The notes: generated from the letters alone by a model not told the origin. A stretch of DNA of 64,000 bases from an uncultured Rhizobiaceae group bacterium (GCA_937930635.1 CALHCF010000006.1:118208-182207), one strand, 5' to 3'; positions 47,273-56,734 are shown, counted from the first letter of the stretch. Numbers and translations: made by a program.

Positions 47273-47441
47273 TTGAGGATCCGGATCGGGCGGATTGACC
47301 CGGATCCTCGATTAGTCCGCTTGTGGCGGACCACTGGCTACGCTGAGGAAAAGCAGGGGATCAGCAGCAGCAAGGTCGTAGAAGCGAATCATGGAAGAAT
47401 ATGATTCGCTTCTACAAATACAATTATGGGTTGTATTTGTA
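47273..47441. repeat. Array of four adjacent hairpins downstream of the DUF2333 gene
   Basis: Within the 437-bp gap between trpL and the DUF2333 gene. H1: GAGGATCCGG/CCGGATCCTC (47275-47284, 47300-47309). H2: GTCCGC/GCGGAC (47315-47320, 47326-47331). H3: a 15-bp perfect stem GTAGAAGCGAATCAT/ATGATTCGCTTCTAC (47378-47392, 47401-47415). H4: an 11-bp perfect stem TACAAATACAA/TTGTATTTGTA (47413-47423, 47431-47441). H3 and H4 share three bases. None has a T-tract on either strand. They may be the 3' region of the long minus-strand operon, a structured RNA or a palindromic mobile element. Confidence 0.6.
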
Positions 47442-47578
47442 AACAAAAAGCTACTTATAAGTGTAGTTTTCGACTTACAACCAAAATGCTGAACAGCTTC
47501 CATGATCAGCCATGCCTTCGGTCAGTCAAAACCGCCGCATTTCCTGTGCTGGTGAAACAGCCTGTCCGATCTGGCAGT

Positions 47579-48688
47579 CTAACGATCCAGGATGTCTCGC
47601 ATCTCTGTCATGTTTGCGCGAACCCGAAGCAGGTTGAACCCCATAGTTGAAAGATGGGACGGCATGACAAAAGCGTCTTCTGCGCCATTGGAAATTATCA
47701 AAGGATCAATATCCAGCGCAGCACGCAACTGACGCTGCATTTCGTCCCATGTCTTGGTGAGGTTCTTCTCTCCAACCACGTCGATAAAATCAGAACGCGC
47801 GCCCACCATGATACCGTTCAGCGCGTAGAGCTGGCCATATGTAAACCAAAAGCGGTCATCGGCCCGGGTATCAAACCAACCGGCATTGCTTGCAGAAATC
47901 CGACGGCTCAAAATGTCCGATGTCGACCCCAGGGTATTGGACATCTGATCCAGAAAGCGCAGCAGGTTGTCCGCTCTTGGATCAAACAAGGCCGTACAAT
48001 TTCCCAACTTGCCGTTGAAGTCAGAAAAGTTCTCGATTGCAGCGCGGTAAGAAGTTGGCGTGGGAGATTTTGGTCCGAAAGGATCCATCGAGAAATACCA
48101 GAAATCTTCTGCATAATTGATGTTGGTCCGTGCTGATTGAAGGCTTTGGTCGATCTGCGATGTACCCCGCACACGGCCAAGGCGATCTACAGCCTCAAAG
48201 GCTGCACGACGGACAACATTGTTGATGCCCAGTTGAAATGCTGCCTTGTTGTCGAACCATGGCGTATATTTCCAATCCAGGCCAAACAGTCCCATCTTGG
48301 AAAACAGCATGGATGGTACCCAGCCATTCTTATTCACATTGAAGTCCGTCAGATCACCAACAACCTGAATAATGGCAGACTGTCCGCAAACCCCCTGTTT
48401 GCCAGTAACGGCTTCTCCAGGACCCGCTTCCCTCTTCTCCAATGCATAGGCCTTTGAGTAATCCGGGTCGAAGCCACGCCAGAACTGGGTCTGATAAAAC
48501 AGCACGGCATAGCTCAGCACAATAAACAGCAGGATCAGACCGATTGGACCTTTGATCAACCAGCCGCGCTTGCGATACCAGTGGCCAAAGGCAACAAACG
48601 GCCAAAGAATAGCCGCAATAAACCAACCGATGCCCCGCCCAATCCGGTTGAACACCCACACAAAAAATTCGATTACCGGATCAAGCAT
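47579..48688 (-). CDS. DUF2333-family membrane-anchored protein
   Basis: 369-aa protein. An N-terminal amphipathic/hydrophobic part (FFVWVFNRIGRGIGWFIAAILWPFVAFG) and one TM helix (GPIGLILLFIVLSYAVLFYQ, about residues 47-66) are followed by a large helical periplasmic domain. Blocks such as GWVPSMLFSKMGLFGLDWKYTPWFDNKAAFQLGINNVVR and FWFTYGQLYALNGIMVGARSDFIDVV match DUF2333 as I know it. No enzyme motif is visible. It is last of the six-gene module, 34 bases after its neighbour. Its hydrophobic anchor and soluble domain make it a candidate inner-membrane partner of the AAA+ ATPase. Confidence 0.8.
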   Translation of the reverse strand: MLDPVIEFFVWVFNRIGRGIGWFIAAILWPFVAFGHWYRKRGWLIKGPIGLILLFIVLSYAVLFYQTQFWRGFDPDYSKAYALEKREAGPGEAVTGKQGVCGQSAIIQVVGDLTDFNVNKNGWVPSMLFSKMGLFGLDWKYTPWFDNKAAFQLGINNVVRRAAFEAVDRLGRVRGTSQIDQSLQSARTNINYAEDFWYFSMDPFGPKSPTPTSYRAAIENFSDFNGKLGNCTALFDPRADNLLRFLDQMSNTLGSTSDILSRRISASNAGWFDTRADDRFWFTYGQLYALNGIMVGARSDFIDVVGEKNLTKTWDEMQRQLRAALDIDPLIISNGAEDAFVMPSHLSTMGFNLLRVRANMTEMRDILDR

Positions 48689-48722
48689 AGATTTTTCCCC
48701 TCAAACCGATGCGCCGGCTGGA

Positions 48723-50009
48723 TTAGTCATCCAAACCATACAGGCGCTCCCTCAGGTCTTCCTTGTCTTCCAAATAGGTATCCACCACCGTTTCCACAAC
48801 GTGCTCCCTTAAACCTTCAGACCATTTTTCGTAGTCCTGATAGAAGGTCGGTTTGTTGAAAACAAAGCGGGAAACAAAATCAAATGGCACAAAATCAGAA
48901 ATCAGGCGATTGACCAGCCAGGCATCAGGATGGTCCGGCTTGGCCCGGGACAGGATGAATTTTCCCCGTCCATCCACCTCATCAAGATCAAGTCCTTCCC
49001 AGGATTCATACTCCCGCGAGGCCCAAAGCAGAAAGGGCAATGTTCCCTCTTCATCCACAAGGTCCGTGTTGTTGTTGATCCAGGATTTTATCCATCGCCG
49101 GTCCGAAGGGTTATGCCTGCGATCCGGCTCGGCGTGATGAGCCAGCATGGCAACAAGCATTTCAACGCGATGTTCCAAATAGCCGGAACGCTCAATCCAC
49201 GATCCCCGGGGCATATCAATACGGCCGGTATCTACCAAAAAACGAAAAACCAGATCAGAGTCCCGTCGATCAATATAACTGACCTGCCAAGGCCGGGACC
49301 GTCGAAATCCGGGGGCTGATGCATCACCGATCACCGTTGTCTGATCTTCATCTATAAACACATAAACCCCACCAAAATGGCTGGACCAGAATGTGTTGTG
49401 ACGAAAAACGACTTCAGTCGGCACCAGGTCATTTGTACGAATATCACCTGTCGCCTTGGCCAGTTGGACCATCTGATTGAGCATGGCATCATCACGCCAT
49501 GCGTTGGGCTCTTTCTTCAGCCGATCAATCAGCAATCGCAGCTCCAGCGCCTGGCTGGCGAGGTTCTCGCCGGTAAAAACCTTGAACTGAACCTGTTCGA
49601 TGGTCAGCAGATCTTCAATATCGCGGGGTTCCAGCACAGGATCATCAATCTCACCATAAATTACATCTTTGATGGTCAGCGCATTGATTGCCCGTCGATT
49701 GCCATCAAAAAACTGGTGCATCAGCTGGCCGGTGTTCGAAAAGGCGGTGTGAACCACGGGCAGATATTGCTGTTCAGGTGACAAGATTATGAAACGGCGG
49801 TTGATTCCGTGAGGATCGAGATATTGCGGATCCTTCAATTCCTTGGCTACTTCTGGCGAAAAGCCAGTCATATCAAGGCGAAAATTGTCCAGTTTGGTTT
49901 GCGGCAAGCCGAATCCAGCCAACGCCTGATTGTAGCGGGCGATGAGATGAGGCTCGGAAACCGTCATCATGCGCCCAAAAATCAGCTCGGATTCTTCCAG
50001 ACGTTTCAT
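48723..50009 (-). CDS. Hypothetical cytoplasmic protein of the AAA+ module
   Basis: 428-aa soluble protein without signal peptide or membrane segment. It is rich in charged and aromatic residues (FSNTGQLMHQFFDGNRRAINAL, NTFWSSHFGGVYVFIDEDQTT, RDSDLVFRFLVDTGRID). No catalytic motif is recognisable. The ATG overlaps the stop of the two-TM gene (TGATG), so its amount is tied to the membrane protein. I do not recognise the family; it may correspond to one of the uncharacterised alphaproteobacterial DUFs in similar clusters. Confidence 0.88.
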   Translation of the reverse strand: MKRLEESELIFGRMMTVSEPHLIARYNQALAGFGLPQTKLDNFRLDMTGFSPEVAKELKDPQYLDPHGINRRFIILSPEQQYLPVVHTAFSNTGQLMHQFFDGNRRAINALTIKDVIYGEIDDPVLEPRDIEDLLTIEQVQFKVFTGENLASQALELRLLIDRLKKEPNAWRDDAMLNQMVQLAKATGDIRTNDLVPTEVVFRHNTFWSSHFGGVYVFIDEDQTTVIGDASAPGFRRSRPWQVSYIDRRDSDLVFRFLVDTGRIDMPRGSWIERSGYLEHRVEMLVAMLAHHAEPDRRHNPSDRRWIKSWINNNTDLVDEEGTLPFLLWASREYESWEGLDLDEVDGRGKFILSRAKPDHPDAWLVNRLISDFVPFDFVSRFVFNKPTFYQDYEKWSEGLREHVVETVVDTYLEDKEDLRERLYGLDD

Positions 50010-50245
50010 CAGTCCGCTCCACCACCACGCATCATCAGATACGCGCCAAGAAGCGCTCCGGTGCCGAAGAAAATTACCATTGGCAGAAGAAGGACTTCCT
50101 TCGTTTGCCGGATACGCTGACTTGCGTCATTTGATAAACCCTCCCCGCGAACAACCCGAAGCAAGTTGATAAGCATCCACAAAAGCGTAACTACGGAAAT
50201 GCCGACGAATACGATAGCGGTGATAACGAGATCGAGGTTCTCCAT
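50009..50245 (-). CDS. Small two-TM membrane protein of the AAA+ module
   Basis: 78-aa protein with two TM helices (DLVITAIVFVGISVVTLLWM and VLLLPMVIFFGTGALLGAYL) joined by a basic cytoplasmic or periplasmic loop (RVVRGEGLSNDASQRIRQTK). ATG 50245 shares a base with the AAA+ stop (TGATG), and its own stop overlaps the next start, so three genes are translationally chained. It is probably a membrane docking subunit for the ATPase complex; that is inference. Confidence 0.82.
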   Translation of the reverse strand: MENLDLVITAIVFVGISVVTLLWMLINLLRVVRGEGLSNDASQRIRQTKEVLLLPMVIFFGTGALLGAYLMMRGGGAD

Positions 50246-52149
50246 CACCACCGTCCGTCTTTCTTCATCGCGTCCATCTCAGTGATGGCTTTTTCCCGTT
50301 GCCTTTCCCGCCGGATGATATCCTCCACCGCGGCATTGTCGCTTTTATCAGTGTAGCGGAACTCTGAATCTGCGTACCGGTTGATCTCCTGCATCACCAT
50401 GTCCATCGTAAATGGCTGACGCAGCTCGGCAATCATGTCGCGCTTTTCATCGTAATTTTTATGCATGAAGGCTTCCGGCTTTTCGAACCATTCATCCGGC
50501 AGCTCTATGTCCATGGCCCGCATCTTGATGGCGTCTGTAATGTTTTTGATCGCCCTGCCGGTGAAACGCGGTTCTGCAATTTTGATCATGTGCAGATAGG
50601 CGCCAATATCTGCCAGAGATTTGGGGTCGCCGACATCGTTCATGAAACGCTCATAAACGGAAACCAAACCGTCTTCCTGCGGTTTGGATAGTTGCTCATA
50701 GGCTTCGCCCACCGCCTTCTGTATCCCCTGCGCTTCAAAGAGGTCATGATCCCCCAGCGGTATCTCGTGGTTTTTTCCAGCCAGCAGCGCGAAGATGTCT
50801 ATGTAATCATCGCGGGTCTGAGGCCCGTCTACCAGCCAGCGCGCACCGGCACGCTGACGAAGGGCATCATCAACATTCTCGGGATAATTGGAAAACATTC
50901 CAAACGAGCAATTGCCGCGCACCACGGTATTTGCTCCGGCAAAGCTTTCCATCAGCACCGCAGTCACTTCCTGCTGTCCCGCAGACGAGCGATCGTCGGA
51001 GCGTTTTGCTGCCACCTGATCAATATCGTCCACGGTACCAAATCCGATGGTTTTGGGATTGAGAACATTGGAAACAAACTGCTTACAGTTTTGACCTGAC
51101 TTGCCCTGGTAGGACGAAATCTGATCCACCCCGAAATTCTCATAGGTGAAGCCGTAACCTGCGACCTGACAATAGTCGTTGATCAATCCCGCAATCATCT
51201 GAATCAGAATTGTCTTGCCCGTACCCGGCGAGCCATCACCGATAAAGGTGAACAGGAACCCACCAAGCTCGACAAAGGGATTTGACTGACGCTCGAAATC
51301 ATAAGCCATCAGCATCTTGGCAAGCTTGATGGACTGATACTTGGCAATGTGGTTGCCGATGATCTCACCGGGCTTCTTGAACTGCATCACAAGCTTGCTG
51401 CGTTTGGCCCCTGGAGCCACATCAAAGCCATTCAGTTCAAAACCGTCGGTTTCCAGCCGCAGATGTATGTTTTCAAACGGACCAAGAGCCGTGAACCGCG
51501 CTCTGCGTTGCAGCAATTCATCCAATGCCAGTCGGGCCGCCGCACGGGCCCGCGCACCCAAAACCTTATCGTCCGCAGCCCCTTCAATGGCTTTGTCCAC
51601 ACCCGTCACCAGGCCCTTAAGCGCATCCTGTGGCGTATCAAAAAGAAAATCCGGTTCGGGAACATCTGTTGCGGGTTCTTCTTCGTCGGGCAGAAATTGC
51701 AGCAGATAAGCTGCCGCCGTGAAGGCAGCTATGTATGAGGATGATTCAACAAGCCCACGAAACCGCTCTGTTTCTTCGCCCGACAAATCACCCGAAACGT
51801 TCTTGCGGGTCAGATCATCAAGGCCGGTCTGTTCCCCAAAAAGATCAGCAACAGCAAGCGAAACAGCAACCGCTCGCCGGGTCTTGTAGAGCAACCCATG
51901 CTTCGCCAGCGACAACATCCCATCACCCGCACCAAGCGCACCGATTGACTTGCTCAGTTCAACCTTGTTGGTGGATTTTGCTCCTGCAGTCGAAACTGTT
52001 GAAACAAACCGACGCCGTGTGCCAGCCAGTTCGGTTTTGCTCTCGGCTTTACCGGTCGTGACGATCACAAACTGGGTCACCATCGACTGAGCGATGGGGA
52101 GATGCTTTTCGATGTCCGACTCATTGAGGGTCGTAAGCGCTGAATCCAT
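50245..52149 (-). CDS. AAA+ ATPase
   Basis: 634-aa protein. Residues 1-290 are a helical N-domain of unknown kind, with an acidic linker near 155-170. The AAA+ core has Walker A GDGSPGTGKT at 304-313, Walker B IGFGTVDDID at 368-377, sensor region GNCSFGMFSNYP and an Arg-finger-like RQRAGARW near 431-438. The C-terminal lid and tail run to 634. AAA+ ATPases of this type remodel proteins or complexes. Its neighbours (coiled-coil, two-TM, DUF2333) suggest it drives a membrane-associated assembly. It is 3 bases after the preceding gene and chained to the next. Confidence 0.9.
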   Translation of the reverse strand: MDSALTTLNESDIEKHLPIAQSMVTQFVIVTTGKAESKTELAGTRRRFVSTVSTAGAKSTNKVELSKSIGALGAGDGMLSLAKHGLLYKTRRAVAVSLAVADLFGEQTGLDDLTRKNVSGDLSGEETERFRGLVESSSYIAAFTAAAYLLQFLPDEEEPATDVPEPDFLFDTPQDALKGLVTGVDKAIEGAADDKVLGARARAAARLALDELLQRRARFTALGPFENIHLRLETDGFELNGFDVAPGAKRSKLVMQFKKPGEIIGNHIAKYQSIKLAKMLMAYDFERQSNPFVELGGFLFTFIGDGSPGTGKTILIQMIAGLINDYCQVAGYGFTYENFGVDQISSYQGKSGQNCKQFVSNVLNPKTIGFGTVDDIDQVAAKRSDDRSSAGQQEVTAVLMESFAGANTVVRGNCSFGMFSNYPENVDDALRQRAGARWLVDGPQTRDDYIDIFALLAGKNHEIPLGDHDLFEAQGIQKAVGEAYEQLSKPQEDGLVSVYERFMNDVGDPKSLADIGAYLHMIKIAEPRFTGRAIKNITDAIKMRAMDIELPDEWFEKPEAFMHKNYDEKRDMIAELRQPFTMDMVMQEINRYADSEFRYTDKSDNAAVEDIIRRERQREKAITEMDAMKKDGRW

Positions 52150-52152
52150 TGT

Positions 52153-53310
52153 CTAAAAATCCCTCAAAACCTGGCCGCCACTCACCACATGTGTCTTGTA
52201 ACCGGCAAAAACCTCATCGCGTTTGCCGCTGGCGTAAATCGCCTGATATGCCTCGTGCGGAACCAGGGCATGACGTTCAAAACCGCTCACGCCCTGCCGG
52301 ACGGCCTCTAGATCATCAGTATCAATGTGATACACCTGTTTAGCCGGCGTTGAAGCCCACAGCCCCCATTTGGCAGGTGTCTCGGAAATTGAAAACAGTT
52401 CCTGCTGCGTCCAGGTCAGCATCCAGGCATTTTCGACGTTGCGGACATTCTCCAGTATGCCTTCGACAACCCGTCCGTGGCTGGTCACTCCGGCGGAATA
52501 GAATGGCCCCATAACAATACGTCGCAACTGGGTCGGGTGAAGTGCGGCAAAATCATTGTCCATATTGTCCGCGATGGTGGTCAGTGTAAGGCCATAGCTG
52601 GAGTTCTTTTCGACAAAATCATCAAAGGCATGAGCAAGTTCAGGGTTGAGCAAACCACCAATGGGAAAGGGGATATCCAGATCACGCTTCAATTCTCCAC
52701 GGCCATCGACAAGCAGTTTCGTCATATTGGGAGCTGAATCCTCAATGACCGCCGTGTAGACCAGCGGCAAATTGGAAGATCCGTCAAAAGCTCCCCAATG
52801 GACCACGTAAAATGGACGTTTTGTCTTTGGATTAACCGATGCTTTGACCGTCTTGGGCAAAACCAGCGGTGAGAAAATCGCCCCTTGCTGGACCTCCTCC
52901 AGGTACAACCGCTCTGCCATAGACTTCTTGATTGGCGCAGGAAACTTCTTTTTTAGAAGGATGTAGTCAACCATGTCCTGCCGCAAGACATCAGCTTCCG
53001 GGATCTCAGCAAGCCGGCTTTTGGCACCTTTGGCATCGGCATCCAGGTCCATGACATTTTGAAAAACCGGGTAGCCACTTTCCGCCTGACTGATGCGAAA
53101 CCTTTCGGCAAACGCCACGCGATTTTCCCAGGCATCAAACGAATGGCGCAACCTCTCTATGTAGTCAGACAGAATCCTGCCCGTCATTTCGTGATGATAG
53201 AGAGGAGAATCCTGCTCGTCGCGCAGGAACACATCAAGCCCTTCAAGCGCTGAGTCGATTGCCCGAAAATAGCGGCCAATTTTATCGGATTTTACTTTCG
53301 CATCAGCCAT
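52153..53310 (-). CDS. Hypothetical protein of the AAA+ module
   Basis: 385-aa soluble protein. It starts with a helical, acidic N-domain (YFRAIDSALEGLDVFLRDEQDSPLYHHEMTGRILSDYIERL) and continues as a mixed alpha/beta domain (RPFYVVHWGAFDGSSNLPLVYTAVIEDSA, LRRIVMGPFYSAGVTSHGRVV). No signal peptide, TM segment or known catalytic motif is seen, and I recognise no family. Its stop is 3 bases before the AAA+ start, implying a stoichiometric partner or adaptor of the ATPase. Confidence 0.88.
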   Translation of the reverse strand: MADAKVKSDKIGRYFRAIDSALEGLDVFLRDEQDSPLYHHEMTGRILSDYIERLRHSFDAWENRVAFAERFRISQAESGYPVFQNVMDLDADAKGAKSRLAEIPEADVLRQDMVDYILLKKKFPAPIKKSMAERLYLEEVQQGAIFSPLVLPKTVKASVNPKTKRPFYVVHWGAFDGSSNLPLVYTAVIEDSAPNMTKLLVDGRGELKRDLDIPFPIGGLLNPELAHAFDDFVEKNSSYGLTLTTIADNMDNDFAALHPTQLRRIVMGPFYSAGVTSHGRVVEGILENVRNVENAWMLTWTQQELFSISETPAKWGLWASTPAKQVYHIDTDDLEAVRQGVSGFERHALVPHEAYQAIYASGKRDEVFAGYKTHVVSGGQVLRDF

Positions 53311-53343
53311 GGCGGCAAACTCTGTGCTCTGCCAGCATCACGC

Positions 53344-54432
53344 TTAACCCTGAGCGACGTAGTCGGCCTTGTTATGCTTGTCCATCACTTCCTGGAAGCG
53401 CCGGGCAAAGGCTTCATCAGCCAGTTGTTTACGCCGCTGTATGTCTTTGGTGGAAACCATATTACCTTCATGCATTTCCAGAAGATCTCCAATATGGCTC
53501 TGCGCTGCAGCGCCAATACCGGCCATTGTGGTTTCAGCAGCCGTGTCAACCTGCGTTCCAAGCGTGTTGATCTTGTGAGCAACGTCCTGCTGAGCGGCAG
53601 TTTTCAGAGAATCTTCCAGCGCCTTATAAAGAACAATTCGCTGTTCAGTATCGATGGTCAGCTTGTTGATCAGCGTTGCCTGAGCGGCCTTTTGATTGTT
53701 CAGCGAGTCAACGAAAGTCTGGAACATTGAAGTGTAGCGCTCCAGCGTTTGGCTTTCGGCCAGCAATTCCTGTTCCTTGGCCTGAGACGCATTATATTCG
53801 GTCGCGAGTTCGGAGCGCTGGCCTTCAAGCTCCGCACGTTTGTTTTGATCGGTTGCCACCGAGATCTGGTTCTCCAGATCAAGCAGCATAGGATTCAGTT
53901 CTTCAATACGTTGCTGCGTTTCCTCCAGCTCACTGACCGTGCTTTTACGCCGCTCGATAACCTCGCGCAGACTGGCTTCGGAACTTTCATAGCGCTGGTT
54001 GAGGATCTCTTCCTGCTCTTTGAGAATGCCGGTAATCGTATCCGACTTTGAGAGCAGTTCCTGAAGATTGCCGGCCAGAGACATGTTGCGCACACGGTCG
54101 GTGCGCATTCGCGTCGCCCGTTGTTTGGAGAATATGCCAACCACCTTTTCCCAGGTTGAATAGCTTTTCATCGATTCAAATTCAGAACCAAAAACATTGG
54201 TTGCGTCTTCAAGGCCAATAATGAGATCGGCGATATTGCCTTCCATTACTTTTTGCTGTTTCAGCACATCCTGAATGCGGGCGTTTTCGATGTCGAAGTC
54301 GGCGTCACCAATTGATTCAGCTTTCGCGACTTCTTCCAGAAGTACGCCACTCTTCTCAACCTTGCTTCTCATCTCATTGATGGTGGCGCGTGTCTTTTCG
54401 ATCTCCTGATCGAACTTCTTCATACTGGCCAT
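53344..54432 (-). CDS. Long coiled-coil protein (TelA-like)
   Basis: 362-aa, almost entirely helical protein with heptad-rich stretches (IEKTRATINEMRSKVEKSGVLLEEV, STVSELEETQQRIEELNPMLLDLENQ, KRAELEGQRSELATEYNASQAKEQEL). The C-terminal part (RIVLYKALEDSLKTAAQQDVAHKINTLGTQVDTAAE) resembles the end of TelA/toxic-anion-resistance proteins and other membrane-stress coiled-coils. No signal peptide. ATG 54432 has GGGAG upstream. It is first of the six-gene module, 115 bases after the protease/HlyD gene. A cytoplasmic scaffold role is likely. Confidence 0.85.
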   Translation of the reverse strand: MASMKKFDQEIEKTRATINEMRSKVEKSGVLLEEVAKAESIGDADFDIENARIQDVLKQQKVMEGNIADLIIGLEDATNVFGSEFESMKSYSTWEKVVGIFSKQRATRMRTDRVRNMSLAGNLQELLSKSDTITGILKEQEEILNQRYESSEASLREVIERRKSTVSELEETQQRIEELNPMLLDLENQISVATDQNKRAELEGQRSELATEYNASQAKEQELLAESQTLERYTSMFQTFVDSLNNQKAAQATLINKLTIDTEQRIVLYKALEDSLKTAAQQDVAHKINTLGTQVDTAAETTMAGIGAAAQSHIGDLLEMHEGNMVSTKDIQRRKQLADEAFARRFQEVMDKHNKADYVAQG

Positions 54433-54547
54433 GGAAATAGGCTCCCTCTTTCCTGCCCCGGCAGGCATGTCTCTTTAAATGACTATAGGGATTGTCATCA
54501 CAATTTCCAGAAATAACCCGTGGGTAAGCTGTCCGGCCTGTTAGGAT

Positions 54548-56734
54548 TCACACACCCATCTCGCGCACGAGAACTTTCAGGACCTGACGTTTGGCTCGTG
54601 CAAAAAAGCTTTCAGGGTCGCCGGAGATAACCGAAACTCCCCGGATTGCCTTTTTGGGGAGAGGAGGCTGTGTCTGCGATGCAGGGATCATGGACACAGG
54701 ATACGCCGCTTCCATGGGTCGAAGGTCTTCCTTGCGAGCTTCTTCGATGGGGATTGATCCCCCATAGGGCAAGGCGAGATAGGGCTCATCCAACCGCTCG
54801 GCGCTCGCCTCGGCAACCTCGGATACCGTTGCAGGAACAATCGGCAAGTCCGGATCATCTGGGATGAACCTGACTGCCGCCCCCTGGCCAAGCCGAAACA
54901 CGTCACGTTCAGCAACATAACCCTTGATTCTGGGCGTGGTGCCACCCTGTATAATGGCCAATGGCGTTTTCGTATTGATCCACAAACCTTTGTGGAGTTC
55001 GGGATCAACATCGGCCACCACTCCATCGAACGGTGCTCGAATAACAAGCTCTGCCGCGATGCGTTTCAGTCCGGCAAGCTCCTCACGTACTTCTTTCAAC
55101 TCGTTGGTCAGCACAATGAGCGAGGCGCGGTCCTTGTCGTCCGATCCGGTTCGTCCGATCCGCGATTCAAGAAGCGAGGCCCGTTCTTCTGCAAGCTTCT
55201 TGTCCTGCATAAGCTTGGGAGCATCCAGGGTTAGCAGAGGATCGCCTTTGCGAACCTTCACACCGTCAGCAACATTCAACGAAGATATTTGGCCTGCAAA
55301 AGGCGCAAAGATCGCCTGCTCGTGTTCGACCGTCATGATGGCGGGAACAGACACGCGGGTGGACCAGGGAATGATCGCGAGAACGGCCAGAAAACAGGCA
55401 ATGCCCGATGTGATAACGAAACGTTTGGAAGCCATGATTTTACTCTTGATTTCCCACCAGCACTTCATCTCGCGCCAGATAGGCATAAGGATGAACCAGA
55501 GGATCTCGACAACAAAAAGAATGATGCCGATCAGTTTGATGAAGAAGGCATAGACCAGAATGGCAATGCCCAGGAAAAGGAAGAACCGGTAAATCCAGGT
55601 CGCCCATGCATGCAAAACAACAGTTCGGCGCATGCGGGCGGAGAGCTGTTCGGGCGGCTCTTCGCCAAGGCCGAAAAGCAACTCGCGCAATCGCCAGCGC
55701 GCCATGTCAAAACCTCTGCTTTGCAGGTTTTGAAATCCAAGTGTATCGGAAAGGATGTAATAGCCGTCAAACCGCATCAACGGATTTAAGTTGATAATGA
55801 GCGAGGTCACCCAGGATGTGGCCGCCACCGCAAAGACACACCGACGCAAGCCACCATCGGGCAAAAAGACCCAAAGCAGGGTCGCGATGGCGGCGAGTGC
55901 CAGCTCAGTAAAGATACCCGCCCCATCGATCATCAGCCTTTTGCGGCGCGACCTGAGACGCCAGGCCCCACTAGTATCGGTATAAAGCACCGGCATAAGC
56001 ACCATGAAGGCAATACCGATGGTGGGGACACGCAAGCCGTAGCGCACGGCCATATAAGCATGGCCCAATTCGTGAAGTGACTTCACCAGCACCAGGCTCA
56101 CACCATAAAATGCAGCCCCTTGCCACGACAGCATATACTGGAATGTACCGGTAAACTGATCCCACTGCCGAGATACCAGATACAGGCCTGCTATGGCGAT
56201 AAAGATATAGGCCCAAACAGCCGTTCGGGTAAAAAGCGGCGCAACAAACGGCCAGGTGGCGTGCAAAAAACGGTCCGGCCGAAACAGCGGGATGCGGAAA
56301 AACAGGTAGGAATGCATGGCGGTCTGAAACCAGGACCTTTTCTCTCCCTGCACTTTTTCAGCCATCATCCGATAGTCGTCTTTAGGGATATCACGAACCA
56401 GAGCATTCGAAATGAGGAAATGAATGACCTCTGCAACTTCGTCGGTGGTGATCGTCCGGCCCAGCTCGGTGCGGACCCGCGAAACCAGCATGTCCACAGT
56501 GCCGGTTCGCCACAACAACAACATATCGAGAGTTTCGCGGCCAATCTCGAAATAGCGGTTGGCAACCGGATCAAAAATCACCCAGGCAGGTGCCCCATTG
56601 GCCAATGGTGCAGTGGGAACAATCTCCAGATCATCCCTTAGAGTTGGAAGCGGAGCCTTTTGAACCTCTGCGTCATCACGCAGAATCTCAATCGTCTCCT
56701 GAACTCCGGGTTCATCTTCTAATACCCGGTCCAT
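54548..56734 (-). CDS. PqqD-like / M50 site-2 protease / HlyD fusion protein
   Basis: 728-aa multidomain inner-membrane protein. Residues about 48-118 form a PqqD/RRE-like winged-helix (WVIFDPVANRYFEIGRETLD ... EVAEVIHFLISNALV), a fold that binds leader peptides in RiPP systems. The M50 core has HELGH at 221-225 and a second motif NPLMRFDGYY at 317-326, both zinc-site signatures, amid about 8-10 TM helices. From residue 440 a TM helix leads to a HlyD part: lipoyl half-motifs (FAPFAGQISSLNVADGVKVRKGDPL), a short coiled-coil, and a beta-barrel. It overlaps the upstream adaptor gene by 16 bases. It resembles YydH-type exporters. Confidence 0.9.
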   Translation of the reverse strand: MDRVLEDEPGVQETIEILRDDAEVQKAPLPTLRDDLEIVPTAPLANGAPAWVIFDPVANRYFEIGRETLDMLLLWRTGTVDMLVSRVRTELGRTITTDEVAEVIHFLISNALVRDIPKDDYRMMAEKVQGEKRSWFQTAMHSYLFFRIPLFRPDRFLHATWPFVAPLFTRTAVWAYIFIAIAGLYLVSRQWDQFTGTFQYMLSWQGAAFYGVSLVLVKSLHELGHAYMAVRYGLRVPTIGIAFMVLMPVLYTDTSGAWRLRSRRKRLMIDGAGIFTELALAAIATLLWVFLPDGGLRRCVFAVAATSWVTSLIINLNPLMRFDGYYILSDTLGFQNLQSRGFDMARWRLRELLFGLGEEPPEQLSARMRRTVVLHAWATWIYRFFLFLGIAILVYAFFIKLIGIILFVVEILWFILMPIWREMKCWWEIKSKIMASKRFVITSGIACFLAVLAIIPWSTRVSVPAIMTVEHEQAIFAPFAGQISSLNVADGVKVRKGDPLLTLDAPKLMQDKKLAEERASLLESRIGRTGSDDKDRASLIVLTNELKEVREELAGLKRIAAELVIRAPFDGVVADVDPELHKGLWINTKTPLAIIQGGTTPRIKGYVAERDVFRLGQGAAVRFIPDDPDLPIVPATVSEVAEASAERLDEPYLALPYGGSIPIEEARKEDLRPMEAAYPVSMIPASQTQPPLPKKAIRGVSVISGDPESFFARAKRQVLKVLVREMGV

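Noticed and set aside
47273..47441. CRISPR array or integron attC site
   Set aside because: The elements are inverted repeats with unrelated arms, not direct repeats with spacers, and no attC core sites are visible.
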